Part shown: piece after piece, positions 35,433 to 44,419 of the stretch | Numbering within the stretch: position 1 is the first letter of the stretch | How the letters are laid out: the number at the start of each line of letters is the position of its first letter | NCBI RefSeq assembly: GCF_019710575.1 | Contig: NZ_JAHWFK010000005.1 | Coordinates: 1 to 64,000, forward strand | Source of the DNA: Paractinoplanes polyasparticus | Lineage (GTDB): Bacteria; Actinomycetota; Actinomycetes; Mycobacteriales; Micromonosporaceae | Reading direction: 5' to 3' | DNA length: 64,000 nt | Made by a program: the position numbers and the translations under genes | Notes under the pieces: model-generated | What the model was told of the DNA's origin: nothing | Seen by the model: only the letters and a program-made list of their open reading frames with translations | The model's database searches: none

Positions 35433-37997
35433 ATGTCTGTGCCGCACGATCTCGACACGCTCCCGGACCCGTCCACGGCCGGGGACATCGACGAGCTGGC
35501 CGAGCGGCTGCGCCGGCTGAAGGTGTGGGCGGGCGACCCCTCGTACGACAAGATCAAGAGCCGGGTCAATGCGACCTGGACCGCCGAGGGGCGGCCCGCC
35601 GGGGAGCTGACGATCAAGTCGACCGTCGCCAACTGCTTCCTGCCGGGCCGCCGCCGCCTGAACACCGACCTCGTCCTGGCCGTGGTGCGGGCGCTGTGTC
35701 CCGACACCGGCTACGTGGCCCAGTGGCGCCAGGCGCTCCGGGTGCTCGCGGGTGAGGCCGAGGCGGTCTCGCAGGCCCGGGTGCAGGACAAGTTGCCCCA
35801 GGATCTGGTCGGATTCACCGGCCGCGAGGACGAGCTGGCCGAAGCCCTGCGCGCCGCCACGGGATCCGTCGTCATCACCGCGATCGAGGGCATGGCCGGC
35901 GTCGGCAAGACCCAGCTCGCCGTCCACGCCGGACACCGGCTGCTCCGGGACGACGCGTACGACCAGGTGCTGTTCGTCAACCTGCGCGGCTTCCACCCCG
36001 ACCCCGCGCAGCCGCCGGCCGACCCGGCCGCCGTGCTCGACGGCTTCCTCCGCCTGCTGGGCCTGCCCGGACACCAGGTGCCGCACGGTCTGGACGCCCG
36101 CACGGCGGCCTACCGCGAGCGGCTGGCCGGCCGCCGGGCCCTGGTGGTGCTGGACAACGCCGCCACCGCCGAGCAGGTGCGGCCCCTGCTGGCCGAGCGG
36201 CCCGGCTGCCTCACCCTGATCACCAGCCGGCGCAGCCTGCTCGACCTGCCGTCCGCCGGCCGCATCGCGGTCGACGTGTTCACCCCCGACGAGGCGGTCG
36301 CCTTCCTGGCCGGCGCCCTGCCCGAGGCGCCGGTGGGCCCGGATCCCACCGCCCTGGAACGGATCGCCCGCCGCTGCGGCCACCTGCCGCTGGCCCTGAG
36401 CCTGATCGCCGGGCACATCCGGGCCACCCCGAGCTGGACCCTCACCGACCACGCCGACCGGCTCGACGAACGCCACGACGAGCGGCGCCTCGACTCCGGC
36501 GTCGAACTCGCCCTCCGGCTGTCCTATCAGCACCTGCCGGCCGACCGCCGGCAGCTCCTGCGGCTCGCCTCGCTGCACCCCGGCCAGGATTTCGACGCGT
36601 ACGCCGCGGCCGCGCTGGCCGGCTCCGACCTGCCCACCGCCGAGGCGTCACTGGCCCATCTGTGCCGCGACCACCTGCTGCAGGAGACGGCGCCCGGCCG
36701 GTACACCTTCCACGACCTGGTACGCGCCTACGCCGACGCCCGCGCCCGCGACGAGGACCCGCCGGCGGCCCGCCGCGCCGCCCTGACCCGGCTCTTCGAC
36801 CACTATCTGGCCACCACCGCGGCAGCCATCAACGCCCTGCACCCGTCCGAGGCCCACCTGCACCCCACGATCGAGCCGTCCGGCAGCCCCGTCCCCGACG
36901 TGACCAGCCCCGGCGCGCCCGTGGCCTGGCTCGACGCGGAACGGCACACGCTGGTCGCGGTGGCCGTGCACACCGCGACCCACGGCTGGCCCAGCCACAC
37001 GACCCGGTTGTCCGGCGTGCTGTTCCGTTACCTGATCGGCGGAGGCCACCACAGCGAGGCGCTCACCGCGTACACCAACGCCCATCACGCCGCCCTCGGC
37101 AGCGCGGACCTTGCCGGGCAGGCGGCCGCCCTGACCAACCTCGGCATCTCGTACCTCTACGCCGAGCAGTACGACCTGGCCGCCGACCACCTGCGGCGGT
37201 CCCTGGAGCTCTGGCGCCGGATCGGCCATCCCCGCAGCCAGGGCCGCGCGCTGTTCAGCCTGGCCGCCATCGAGGAACGGGCGAGCCGCTTCCAGTCCTC
37301 CGTCGACCTGCTGCGGGAATGCCTGGCCTGCTACCGCGAGGCCGGCGACGAGACCAACGTGACCACGACCCTGGGCAGCCTGGCCGTCGCGCTCGACCGG
37401 CTGGGCCGCATCGACGAGGCGATGGAGGCCGGCCTGCAGGCGCTGGCCCAGGCCCGCAAGGTCGGGCACGAGCACGGCGAGGGTTACGCCCTGGACGTGG
37501 TGGCCAACATCGAGATGCGGGCGGGCCGGTACGAGCCGGCCCGCGACCACCTCGAGCGGTGCCTGGTGCTGCGACGCCGGCTCCACAACCGCCTCGGCGA
37601 GGGCAGCGCGCTGGACAGCCTCGGCATGCTGCACACCCGTCGGGGTTCCCTCGACGAGGCGGCCGGCTGTTTCGACCGGGCGCTGGCGCTCTTCCGCGAG
37701 ATCGGCAGCCAGGAGGGCCAGTGTTTTTCCCTCAACGGCCTCGGCGAGGTGGCCCTCGCGGCCGGCCGGCCCGCCGAGGCCCTCACCCGCCACAGGGAGG
37801 CCCACGCCATCGCCGTCACCATCGAGAACCGCTACCAGCAGGCCCGCGCGGTGACCGGACTGGGTCACGCCCACCGGGCGTTGGGCGACGAGGCCGAGGC
37901 ACTGCTCCATTTCAAGCAGGCCCTTGCCCTGTACGAGGATCTGGGCGTGCCCGAGGCCGAGCAGGTGCGCGCCACCTTGGGCGAGGACACCATCTGA
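35433..37997 (+). CDS. STAND ATPase regulator (HTH-like + NB-ARC + TPR), paralog 2
   Basis: An 854-residue protein co-linear with paralog 1 at 26221. The N-terminal domain LRRLKVWAGDPSYDKIKSRV...FLPGRRRLNTDLVLAVVRAL is followed by NB-ARC (Walker A GMAGVGKT at ~153-160, LVVLDN, GHLPLALS) and TPR repeats to the end. NB-ARC cores are nearly identical over long stretches, while the TPR halves differ more, suggesting different ligands. It starts 20 bp after DhaK and could belong to that operon, making it a candidate regulator of the cassette. Confidence 0.9.
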   Translation: MSVPHDLDTLPDPSTAGDIDELAERLRRLKVWAGDPSYDKIKSRVNATWTAEGRPAGELTIKSTVANCFLPGRRRLNTDLVLAVVRALCPDTGYVAQWRQALRVLAGEAEAVSQARVQDKLPQDLVGFTGREDELAEALRAATGSVVITAIEGMAGVGKTQLAVHAGHRLLRDDAYDQVLFVNLRGFHPDPAQPPADPAAVLDGFLRLLGLPGHQVPHGLDARTAAYRERLAGRRALVVLDNAATAEQVRPLLAERPGCLTLITSRRSLLDLPSAGRIAVDVFTPDEAVAFLAGALPEAPVGPDPTALERIARRCGHLPLALSLIAGHIRATPSWTLTDHADRLDERHDERRLDSGVELALRLSYQHLPADRRQLLRLASLHPGQDFDAYAAAALAGSDLPTAEASLAHLCRDHLLQETAPGRYTFHDLVRAYADARARDEDPPAARRAALTRLFDHYLATTAAAINALHPSEAHLHPTIEPSGSPVPDVTSPGAPVAWLDAERHTLVAVAVHTATHGWPSHTTRLSGVLFRYLIGGGHHSEALTAYTNAHHAALGSADLAGQAAALTNLGISYLYAEQYDLAADHLRRSLELWRRIGHPRSQGRALFSLAAIEERASRFQSSVDLLRECLACYREAGDETNVTTTLGSLAVALDRLGRIDEAMEAGLQALAQARKVGHEHGEGYALDVVANIEMRAGRYEPARDHLERCLVLRRRLHNRLGEGSALDSLGMLHTRRGSLDEAAGCFDRALALFREIGSQEGQCFSLNGLGEVALAAGRPAEALTRHREAHAIAVTIENRYQQARAVTGLGHAHRALGDEAEALLHFKQALALYEDLGVPEAEQVRATLGEDTI

Positions 37998-38128
37998 ACA
38001 GTCGGACAGGCGTCACGCAGAGGGCGGGACAGGATGTTCTTGTTGAACCCTTCTCAGACCGCCGCGCGTGGAACGGAATCTGGCACCCGGCTCGGTTGGC
38101 ACAGAGTCACCGCGACCGGCTGACGGGT

Positions 38129-40300
38129 TCACTTGTGTTCTTTGTCTCGTCGCGCGGCGATGTCAGCTTCCAGTCGCCGTGCGGCTCGGCGTCGCCCGAG
38201 CTTGCGGAGCGACCGGGCCAGATGTTCGGCCGACCTGATGGTGTCGGGGTGATCGCGGCCGAGAATTCTCTCGAAGTCAGCGAGGGTCTGGCTGTGCAGC
38301 TTCCTCGCCTCCGCGAAGCGCCCGAGCGCGTGCAGGTCCAGGGCGACGTTCATGGCGGAGCTGAGGGTGTCCGGATGATCTCGTCCTAGGATTCGGCGGT
38401 ACCCCGAGTACGTTTGTCGATGCAGCTCATGGGCGGCTTCTCGTTCGCCCAGGTCCCGCAGCGTGCTCGCCAGCTCGCTGGACGAGACGAAGAATCCTTC
38501 GTAGTCGTCCCCGAAAACGTCCCGTCGTCTCTTGAGGATGTCCTCGTGCATCTCGCGGGCGATCTCCAGATGTCCGAGCCGGTGCAAGTCCTGTGCGAGG
38601 TTGCAGGCCGAGGTGAGTGTGCGCCGGTCGTTCTCACCAAAGATGCGCCGGAAACGTCGATGGGCATCCTCGTCGTACCGTCGCGCCCGCACGTAGTCCC
38701 CGCTGATGCGCGACAGTTGCCCCAGATGGTTGGTGCAATGCAGGACCGCTTCGTCGTCCGGGCCGAATCTCGGTGTCCAGGCGGCCAACCATTGCAGAGC
38801 AAGGGATTCGGCAATCCGGGTATCTCCGCGGACCAGGAAATACCAAATCATGTCGGTCGCGAGAATCCGGAGGTTCGCGTCGGGCGAGTCTTGCGGACTC
38901 TGGGCGAGGATGTGCGGTGCCAGCATCGCCCATTCGGACCACCTACGAGGATCGCGACCGTCGTCCGGCCGCGCTTTGGAGAGCAGATTGGCAATCAGCC
39001 GTCTAGCGGCGACGTGGTCGTCCGCATGGCTGCCACCGCGCTGAATGGCCTGCACCAGACGGTGTAGTTGCAGCGTGTCGCCGTCCACCTTGCCAAGGCC
39101 GTACCTTGACAACTTCCCGAGCAGGCGACGCTGTCCCAGGGGCGTCTGCAAAGACTCTCGCAGTTCTGCCGGCAGGCTCGGGTCCGGGGTAAAGACCGCC
39201 ACGGGGATCGGTTCCGGGCCGAACCAGCAGCACAAATGAAACAGCTGGACCGCAGCGATGTCGTCAGCCAGCAGACGATCGCGGGATATGTGCAACGTAG
39301 CCGCCAACGGCACCGGGTAGGACGGCGACGGCGACTCGCCCATCAGGATGTGCGCCCGTTCGGCCAGCTCCGCGAGGTAGGTCTCGGCCGGAATCCCGGT
39401 CTCGGCGAGCATTCCGCCCGCTTGCGCGATTGCCAGGGGCAGGTCGCCGAGCATGTCGGCCATCCGGTCCGCCGCCGTGGCGGAGAGCGCCGGCACCTGC
39501 CTCCTGAGCAAGGCCGTCGACTCGGCCCGGGCGAAGACGTCGACGGGCACCGGAGCCGCGACCTGACTCCATGCCGGATTACGCGAGGTGATGATCGTGT
39601 GGCCCGGGCCGGCCGGAACCGCAGGCCACAACGCACCAGGGCCCTCCGCGTTGTCGAAGACCACCAGCCAGCGGCCATGACGTCGCAGATAGGCACGGGC
39701 TTCTCGCTCGGCATCGCCAGCATCACTATCGTCGCTGACCAGTCCCAGAGCTGCCGCCAGTGCGCCGAACTGCTCACCGAGAAGCTCGGTCTGCTCAGCG
39801 GCGATCCACCACACCAGGTCGTAGTCGGCGACATACCGGTGTGCGTACTCGGCCGCAAGCTGCGTCTTGCCGACACCGCCCCAACCGTGCAGCGCCATGA
39901 CGACTGCGGCACCGTCGGACGCCAGACGTGTTCTTAGATGGGCCAGGATCGCCTCGCGTCCGACGAAGGAGATATTCCGGCCGGGGACGTTCCACAGTGA
40001 CGGCAGCGATCCCGGCTCCCGAGCAGGCTCCTGCGTGGCCGTCACGGGCGGGGTCGCGGGTTCTCCGGCCTTCCGAGCCGAAAGCACCGTGACGATCACG
40101 GCCAGCAGTCCGGCCAGCCAGCTCCCCCTCTCCAGCCAGTGCCACACCGGCGAGTTGGAAGCGGCGAGGCCATCAGCTAGGCCCCGTCGCACCAGCAGCG
40201 TCACACCGGCGGCCACGAGGACCACGACAGCGACAATCGTCACGACGCGACTACCCCGACGGGACCACTTAAACATCACATCGTAATTGTGGCAGCACAT
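38129..40300 (-). CDS. Membrane-anchored STAND protein (NB-ARC + TPR)
   Basis: A 723-residue protein. Two N-terminal membrane segments (~19-37 and ~61-75) precede NB-ARC (Walker A GWGGVGKT at 139-146, Walker B WLVVFDN, GDLPLAIA) and a C-terminal TPR array of kinesin-light-chain type (GRDHPDTLSSAMNVALDLHALGRFAEARKLH repeats). ATG 40276 is an alternative start. It is unrelated at the N-terminus to the other two STAND proteins. Base composition and codon choice look less GC-biased than in the neighbours, and gene remnants lie upstream, both consistent with acquisition by transfer. Confidence 0.88.
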   Translation of the reverse strand: MCCHNYDVMFKWSRRGSRVVTIVAVVVLVAAGVTLLVRRGLADGLAASNSPVWHWLERGSWLAGLLAVIVTVLSARKAGEPATPPVTATQEPAREPGSLPSLWNVPGRNISFVGREAILAHLRTRLASDGAAVVMALHGWGGVGKTQLAAEYAHRYVADYDLVWWIAAEQTELLGEQFGALAAALGLVSDDSDAGDAEREARAYLRRHGRWLVVFDNAEGPGALWPAVPAGPGHTIITSRNPAWSQVAAPVPVDVFARAESTALLRRQVPALSATAADRMADMLGDLPLAIAQAGGMLAETGIPAETYLAELAERAHILMGESPSPSYPVPLAATLHISRDRLLADDIAAVQLFHLCCWFGPEPIPVAVFTPDPSLPAELRESLQTPLGQRRLLGKLSRYGLGKVDGDTLQLHRLVQAIQRGGSHADDHVAARRLIANLLSKARPDDGRDPRRWSEWAMLAPHILAQSPQDSPDANLRILATDMIWYFLVRGDTRIAESLALQWLAAWTPRFGPDDEAVLHCTNHLGQLSRISGDYVRARRYDEDAHRRFRRIFGENDRRTLTSACNLAQDLHRLGHLEIAREMHEDILKRRRDVFGDDYEGFFVSSSELASTLRDLGEREAAHELHRQTYSGYRRILGRDHPDTLSSAMNVALDLHALGRFAEARKLHSQTLADFERILGRDHPDTIRSAEHLARSLRKLGRRRAARRLEADIAARRDKEHK

Positions 40301-40717
40301 ATCGTGACACTGGAAGGTGTGCAGCAGGCCTCCGGGCCGAGCAGGCGAGTTGTCACAGCGTAGATAGCGCCTACGAATGAGCGTGGAGTGGAATGCATGA
40401 ACGACTCAGCCCATGTCGGCCGGAACCTGCACGCAGCAGATCATCTACCAGCGCCCGGGTGCTCCCCGCCGAAGCAGAGATTACGTGCGCGGATGACCTG
40501 CCGGCGAGAGAACCGGCCTCAACGGTTCCGGCCGATGAGAGTGCGCGCGCGACGGCTGGCGGTGAGCCGTCGCGACGCGTGGCGCACGTCGAGGAGCCCG
40601 ACGCACGCTTGTAGCCGATGAGCGTGCTGTGATCATGCATCGCTGACCGAAAGAGGCAGTCGACCAGCCTGGAAAGGTTGAGCGGACACCAGGGTTCACG
40701 AGTCGCTCAGCGGATGG
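40301..40717. other. Intergenic stretch, no gene supported
   Basis: About 420 bp upstream of the membrane STAND gene. The open frames are low in coding character and have no ribosome-binding sites. The octamer TGAGCGTG occurs near both ends (around 40380 and 40620). I see no terminal inverted repeats or RNA gene. Confidence 0.45.
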
Positions 40718-40885
40718 CTACCGCCGCCGGCGCGGCCGCAGCAGGAAGCGGATGGTCAGCAGGGCTGCCCCGAAGAGCACCCCGATGGCCGACACGGCCG
40801 CGGCCGCTACCTCCGCGATGGCCATCGAGGGTGTCCGGGCCGAAACCAGCGTGACGATCGCCGCCCGAACGATCGGGCGGTACAT
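40718..40885 (-). CDS. Possible small membrane protein, 55 aa
   Basis: A 55-residue leftward frame, MYRPIVRAAIVTLVSARTPS through one membrane helix (VSAIGVLFGAALLTIRFLL) to an arginine-rich tail. Helix plus positive tail is protein-like and third positions are GC-rich, but no good ribosome-binding site precedes the ATG. It may be real or the end of a decayed gene. Confidence 0.35.
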   Translation of the reverse strand: MYRPIVRAAIVTLVSARTPSMAIAEVAAAAVSAIGVLFGAALLTIRFLLRPRRRR

Positions 40886-40887
40886 GA

Positions 40888-41271
40888 AGGACGGTCCGCC
40901 ACCGAGAGCACCACGCCGCCCGGCTCGGTATCGAGCAGTACTTCGGGCTGCAACTGCACCAGGACGGTCGCGGCCGGTTCACCGGCGAGGTCCTCGACAA
41001 CACGGGCGTGGCGGCCGAGAAGCGCAACGTCGCGCGTGCCATCAGGCTGTCCGGCCGCGTCGCGGTACTCGCCGTAGGCGACTCCGAGTCAGATCTTCCG
41101 CTCTGGGAGTCAGCCCCGAACAAGATCGTGGTTGGCGCTCGTGAGCCGCAACGGGACTGGCCCGGCGACCGCACGCTGCGGGTGGATCCGGGCGATTCGC
41201 GGTGGGAAGGGATCCGAGAGTGGCTGGACGCCAAAGTTGAGGCCGTGGGCGTGCGAGACCTGCCACTCTGA
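40888..41271 (+). pseudogene. Truncated HAD-family phosphatase (C-terminal half only)
   Basis: From about 40912 the rightward frame reads HHAARLGIEQYFGLQL... EVLDNTGVAAEKR... VLAVGDSESDLPLWESAP, the distal half of a SerB-like HAD phosphatase including the motif IV acidic GDSESD. The N-terminal half with the DxDxT nucleophile is absent: an in-frame stop at 40885-40887 closes the frame and no start is present. This is a 5'-deleted pseudogene. Confidence 0.65.
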
Positions 41272-41450
41272 GATCGGCAGGGAGCCGATCGCGAACTCAT
41301 GGGGAGGGTCGAACGCCACGCACATGACCGGCCGGAGCGGATCGCCGACCACATCGAGGGTCAGCGGATGTGGACAAAAGCACCGCTTGACTGGGGTGAC
41401 GCGCACAGAACCCGACGGTGCCGGCTGTTCCGTTATATGAGTATTGCGGC
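41272..41450. other. Promoter-bearing gap before the glycosidase-like gene
   Basis: No gene. TATATG near 41434 could serve as a -10 element for the gene at 41451, leaving a short leader without an obvious ribosome-binding site. Confidence 0.35.
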
Positions 41451-42458
41451 ATGAAGTGTCGATCTCCTTGGGGCATGCTGCTGGCCGTCGCGGTCGTGGC
41501 GGCCTCCCCCACCCCGGCCCGAGCCGACGATCCCGGCCCTGTCTTCGGTGTCATCGCCTCGACGCAGGGCTCTCCGCCCGACACACCGGAGGAGCACATC
41601 CGGCAGTACGACCGGCACCGCGCCAACTACGGCGGCCCGATCGGGATCCGCATCTTCTCCGGTGGCCCGCCCCCGCTGCCCACCGACAACAACCGGCCCG
41701 GTCGTCTGCTGGCGTGGGCCGCGAACGACCATCCGGAAGAGACGATCACCGTTTCGCACAAGACCCGGGACGACGCGCGCCTGCGGCGGCTGCTCGACTG
41801 GGCGCACGCCCGCAAGCTCCGGCTCTCGATCATCTATCGGCACGAGGCGCAGCCGGACTGGTTCGAGTACGGCCAGCAGGGCGCCCGGCCCGACGTCTAC
41901 CGCGCGACTTACCGCGCCTACAAGGCGGTCATCCAGGCCCACCCCGGTCACCGGCGGGTGACCCTCGAGAAGAACCTGATGTGGTTCTGGCAGTACCACC
42001 ACGTCAAGACCAAGCCGGAAAGCGACTGGCGCCGGTACGTCGAGCGGAACGACCCCGCCGACGTGCTGTCGTGGGACACCTACTCGTTCCCCGGCATGCC
42101 GACCAGGCAGGGCCACTACGCCACCCCGCACGACTTCTTCCAGTACGCCCGCGACGCCTGGAAAGAGTTCGGACTGCCGTGGGGTGTCGGCGAGATCGGC
42201 ACCATCGTCCAGGACGGCGAGGGCAAGGGCGTCGAGCGGGCCTGGGACCCCGACGGCACGCGCTTCACCGCGTGGGTCGGGCGGATCGCCCGGGCCGCCC
42301 GCAACCCGGCCACGATCGACGCCGGCTACGCCGGGATGCCGCCGGCGCTGTTCGTCAAGTGGTGGGGCGCGCTGGACGCCGACGACCAGGATCTGAGCCT
42401 GGAGCAGGTGCCCGCCGCGGCCGCCGTGTACCGCGGCCTGATGCGCCGCCGACCTTGA
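41451..42458 (+). CDS. Secreted glycoside-hydrolase-like (TIM-barrel) protein
   Basis: A 335-residue protein with a signal peptide (MLLAVAVVAASPTPARA) and a predicted TIM-barrel: FGVIASTQGSPPDTPEEHI, IGIRIFSGGPPPLP, EKNLMWFWQYHHV, VLSWDTYSFPG and PWGVGEIGTIV, whose Glu after beta-7 could be a nucleophile. It resembles the GH26/GH39-like 'glycosyl hydrolase' proteins of actinomycetes without matching one I can name. The short leader lacks a clear ribosome-binding site. A bidirectional terminator separates it from the convergent protease-fold gene. Confidence 0.7.
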   Translation: MKCRSPWGMLLAVAVVAASPTPARADDPGPVFGVIASTQGSPPDTPEEHIRQYDRHRANYGGPIGIRIFSGGPPPLPTDNNRPGRLLAWAANDHPEETITVSHKTRDDARLRRLLDWAHARKLRLSIIYRHEAQPDWFEYGQQGARPDVYRATYRAYKAVIQAHPGHRRVTLEKNLMWFWQYHHVKTKPESDWRRYVERNDPADVLSWDTYSFPGMPTRQGHYATPHDFFQYARDAWKEFGLPWGVGEIGTIVQDGEGKGVERAWDPDGTRFTAWVGRIARAARNPATIDAGYAGMPPALFVKWWGALDADDQDLSLEQVPAAAAVYRGLMRRRP

Positions 42459-42570
42459 TGGCGAGTGATCGGGCCTCGTGCGGCGGATGGTCCGGCGAAC
42501 CCGGGAAGCGGCCAGGACGGGGGTGCTCGGCGGATCCGGGTGGATGAATCAGTCGTACGAAATGACAAGC

Positions 42571-42609
42571 GCGAGGCGAGACGGCCTGGACCGTCTCACC
42601 TCGCCTCGC
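42571..42609. terminator. Bidirectional terminator between convergent genes
   Basis: GCGAGGCG/CGCCTCGC (8 bp) plus AGACGG/CCGTCT (6 bp) form one long hairpin with a five-base bulge on the right arm, followed by T-rich sequence. It lies between the ends at 42458 and 42624. Confidence 0.75.
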
Positions 42610-42623
42610 TTCGTGTTCATCAG

Positions 42624-44267
42624 TCAGTTGTCGACGAGCTGCCAACTTTGGCCGGGGTCGGTGGCCGAGCAGGTCTGCTGAGTCAGGATGACGCCGGCCG
42701 TCTTGGAGCCGTCGGCGATGTCCAGGCACTTGCCGGTCGTCTTGTTGCGCAGGCGGGTCCAGCCGGCCGGGTCGGCGTCGATGGTCCACTGCTGCTCGCC
42801 GTGGGTGTTGTCGCCGCACGTCCACTGCAGGGAGCGCTGGCCCTCGGTGCTCGTGCCGCCGCCGATGGCCAGGCAGAAGCCGCTGCGGTCGTTGCGGATC
42901 TGGGCGTAGCCGCCGGCCTTCGCGGTGAGGTGGAACTCGGCGTGGTTGGCGTCGTTGCAGGTGGCCTGGACCAGTCCGGCGCCGTTGGTCAGGACGCCGT
43001 TGTTGCTCGCGCAGAGCTTGCTGTGCTGGTTGATCAGGCGCGTGCCCACGTTGCGGGTCGTGACCTTCCACTGCTGCTCGCGGTTGCCGGCGCCGCGGCA
43101 CGGCCACTGGATCGCGATCTTGCCGGCCGTGGTCGAGGCGGCGCCCATGGCCAGGCATTGCTTGCTGTTGACGTTCTGCAGTGCGACGTAGCCGGTGCCG
43201 TCGGGGACCATGGCCCAGGTCTGCTCGAGGTGGGTGTCGCCGGCGCACGGCCACTGCAGCACTTCGGCGCCTTCCTCGGTCGAGCCGCCGCCGATGGCCA
43301 GGCACTGACCGCTGTGGTCGTTGCGGATCTCGTACGCCCCGCTCGGCCGCTGCCGCAGCCGCCAGTCCTGCTCGGTGCCGCCCTGGCAGCCCCACTGGAT
43401 CGCGCGGGCCGCGTTCTCGGTCGATCCGGCGTTGATGGCCAGGCACAGGTTGCTGTTGTCGTTCAGGATCGTGCTGACCTGGCGCTCGGGAAGGTACCGG
43501 CCGAACCAGGACCCGAGGTCGTCGACCCGGGTCTGTGAGCCGCCGCGGGCCGCGTCCTGGTCGGCGCCGAGGCAGCCGCCCTGACCGTCGGCGGCATGGG
43601 TGATCGCCACGAGCTGCACGGTGGCGCCGGACTCGCGCAGGCCGGGACCGCCGGCGTCGCCCTTGCACGGCCCCACCTGGGCCGAGTCGGTCGCGGTGAG
43701 CGCCAGCGTGGCCGGAGCCACGGCGCCGACGGTGAACGTGCCGAGATGCGGCCGGTCCGGAACCCAGTCGGACGCCGTACGCCCGAAGCCCGCGACCGTC
43801 AGCACCTCGCCGTCGGCCGGGGCCGTCGTGGCCAGGGCGACCGGAGCCACGTCGTTGACGGCCACGGCGAGCCGGACGAGGGCGACGTCGCGGTCCGGGT
43901 GCGGCACGACGCGGACCACGGACACGGTCTGGCCGCCGGCCGCCTGCGACAGGTTGGACCAGCCGATCAGGGCCGTCGTCTTCTGGCTGGGCGGCCCGTC
44001 GGCCACGGCCTGGCCGGACGGCCGGAAACAGGCCTTGGCGGTGACGACCCAGCGCGGCGCGACCAGGACGGCCGAGCAACTGGTGCTGCCCGCGACGCCC
44101 GGCGTCCCGAACTGGACCTTGGAGACAACCTTGTAGGCCTCCGCGGCGGGCACCGCCTCGGCCGCCGGCGACGGGCCGACGACCAGCAGCCCGACCGACG
44201 CGGCGACCAGAGCCGCCGCGGCCGCCTTCCGCTTGCGGACAGAGTTCCAGGCAGACAATGCAGACAT
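42624..44267 (-). CDS. Secreted trypsin-fold pseudoprotease with ricin-type lectin repeats
   Basis: A 547-residue protein with a signal peptide (to ~39), an S1 trypsin-like domain (~45-260) and two ricin B-type (RICIN/CBM13) trefoils filling ~265-545, with repeated Q-x-W and CLAI motifs. The S1 fold is clear (WVVTAKAC, DVALVRL, VAGFGRT, GPCKGDAGGPGL), but the His of the usual TAAHC is Ala79 and the Ser of GDSGGP is Ala205. Only Asp127 remains. It is therefore predicted to be proteolytically inactive and probably works as a binding protein for glycans or other targets. Confidence 0.9.
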   Translation of the reverse strand: MSALSAWNSVRKRKAAAAALVAASVGLLVVGPSPAAEAVPAAEAYKVVSKVQFGTPGVAGSTSCSAVLVAPRWVVTAKACFRPSGQAVADGPPSQKTTALIGWSNLSQAAGGQTVSVVRVVPHPDRDVALVRLAVAVNDVAPVALATTAPADGEVLTVAGFGRTASDWVPDRPHLGTFTVGAVAPATLALTATDSAQVGPCKGDAGGPGLRESGATVQLVAITHAADGQGGCLGADQDAARGGSQTRVDDLGSWFGRYLPERQVSTILNDNSNLCLAINAGSTENAARAIQWGCQGGTEQDWRLRQRPSGAYEIRNDHSGQCLAIGGGSTEEGAEVLQWPCAGDTHLEQTWAMVPDGTGYVALQNVNSKQCLAMGAASTTAGKIAIQWPCRGAGNREQQWKVTTRNVGTRLINQHSKLCASNNGVLTNGAGLVQATCNDANHAEFHLTAKAGGYAQIRNDRSGFCLAIGGGTSTEGQRSLQWTCGDNTHGEQQWTIDADPAGWTRLRNKTTGKCLDIADGSKTAGVILTQQTCSATDPGQSWQLVDN

Positions 44268-44419
44268 GATGTGGTTCCCCCGTGTTCCGGGGACGCCGCC
44301 GCGACAGCGGCCCGGCGTCCCACGCCGACAACCAGACCCATGGATGACCGAGAAGTCACGTCCATCGATCTGACCGAGGTCACCTTACACAGCGCCCCAT
44401 CGCCGTGGCGCCCGCCCGC

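Noticed and set aside
38129..40300. Antiphage Avs-type STAND nuclease
   Set aside because: No nuclease, protease or TIR effector domain is visible at the N-terminus, only membrane helices; a defence role is unproven.
40371..40640. Leftward 89-codon frame beginning MHDHSTLIGYKRA
   Set aside because: Low coding character, no ribosome-binding site, no recognisable family.
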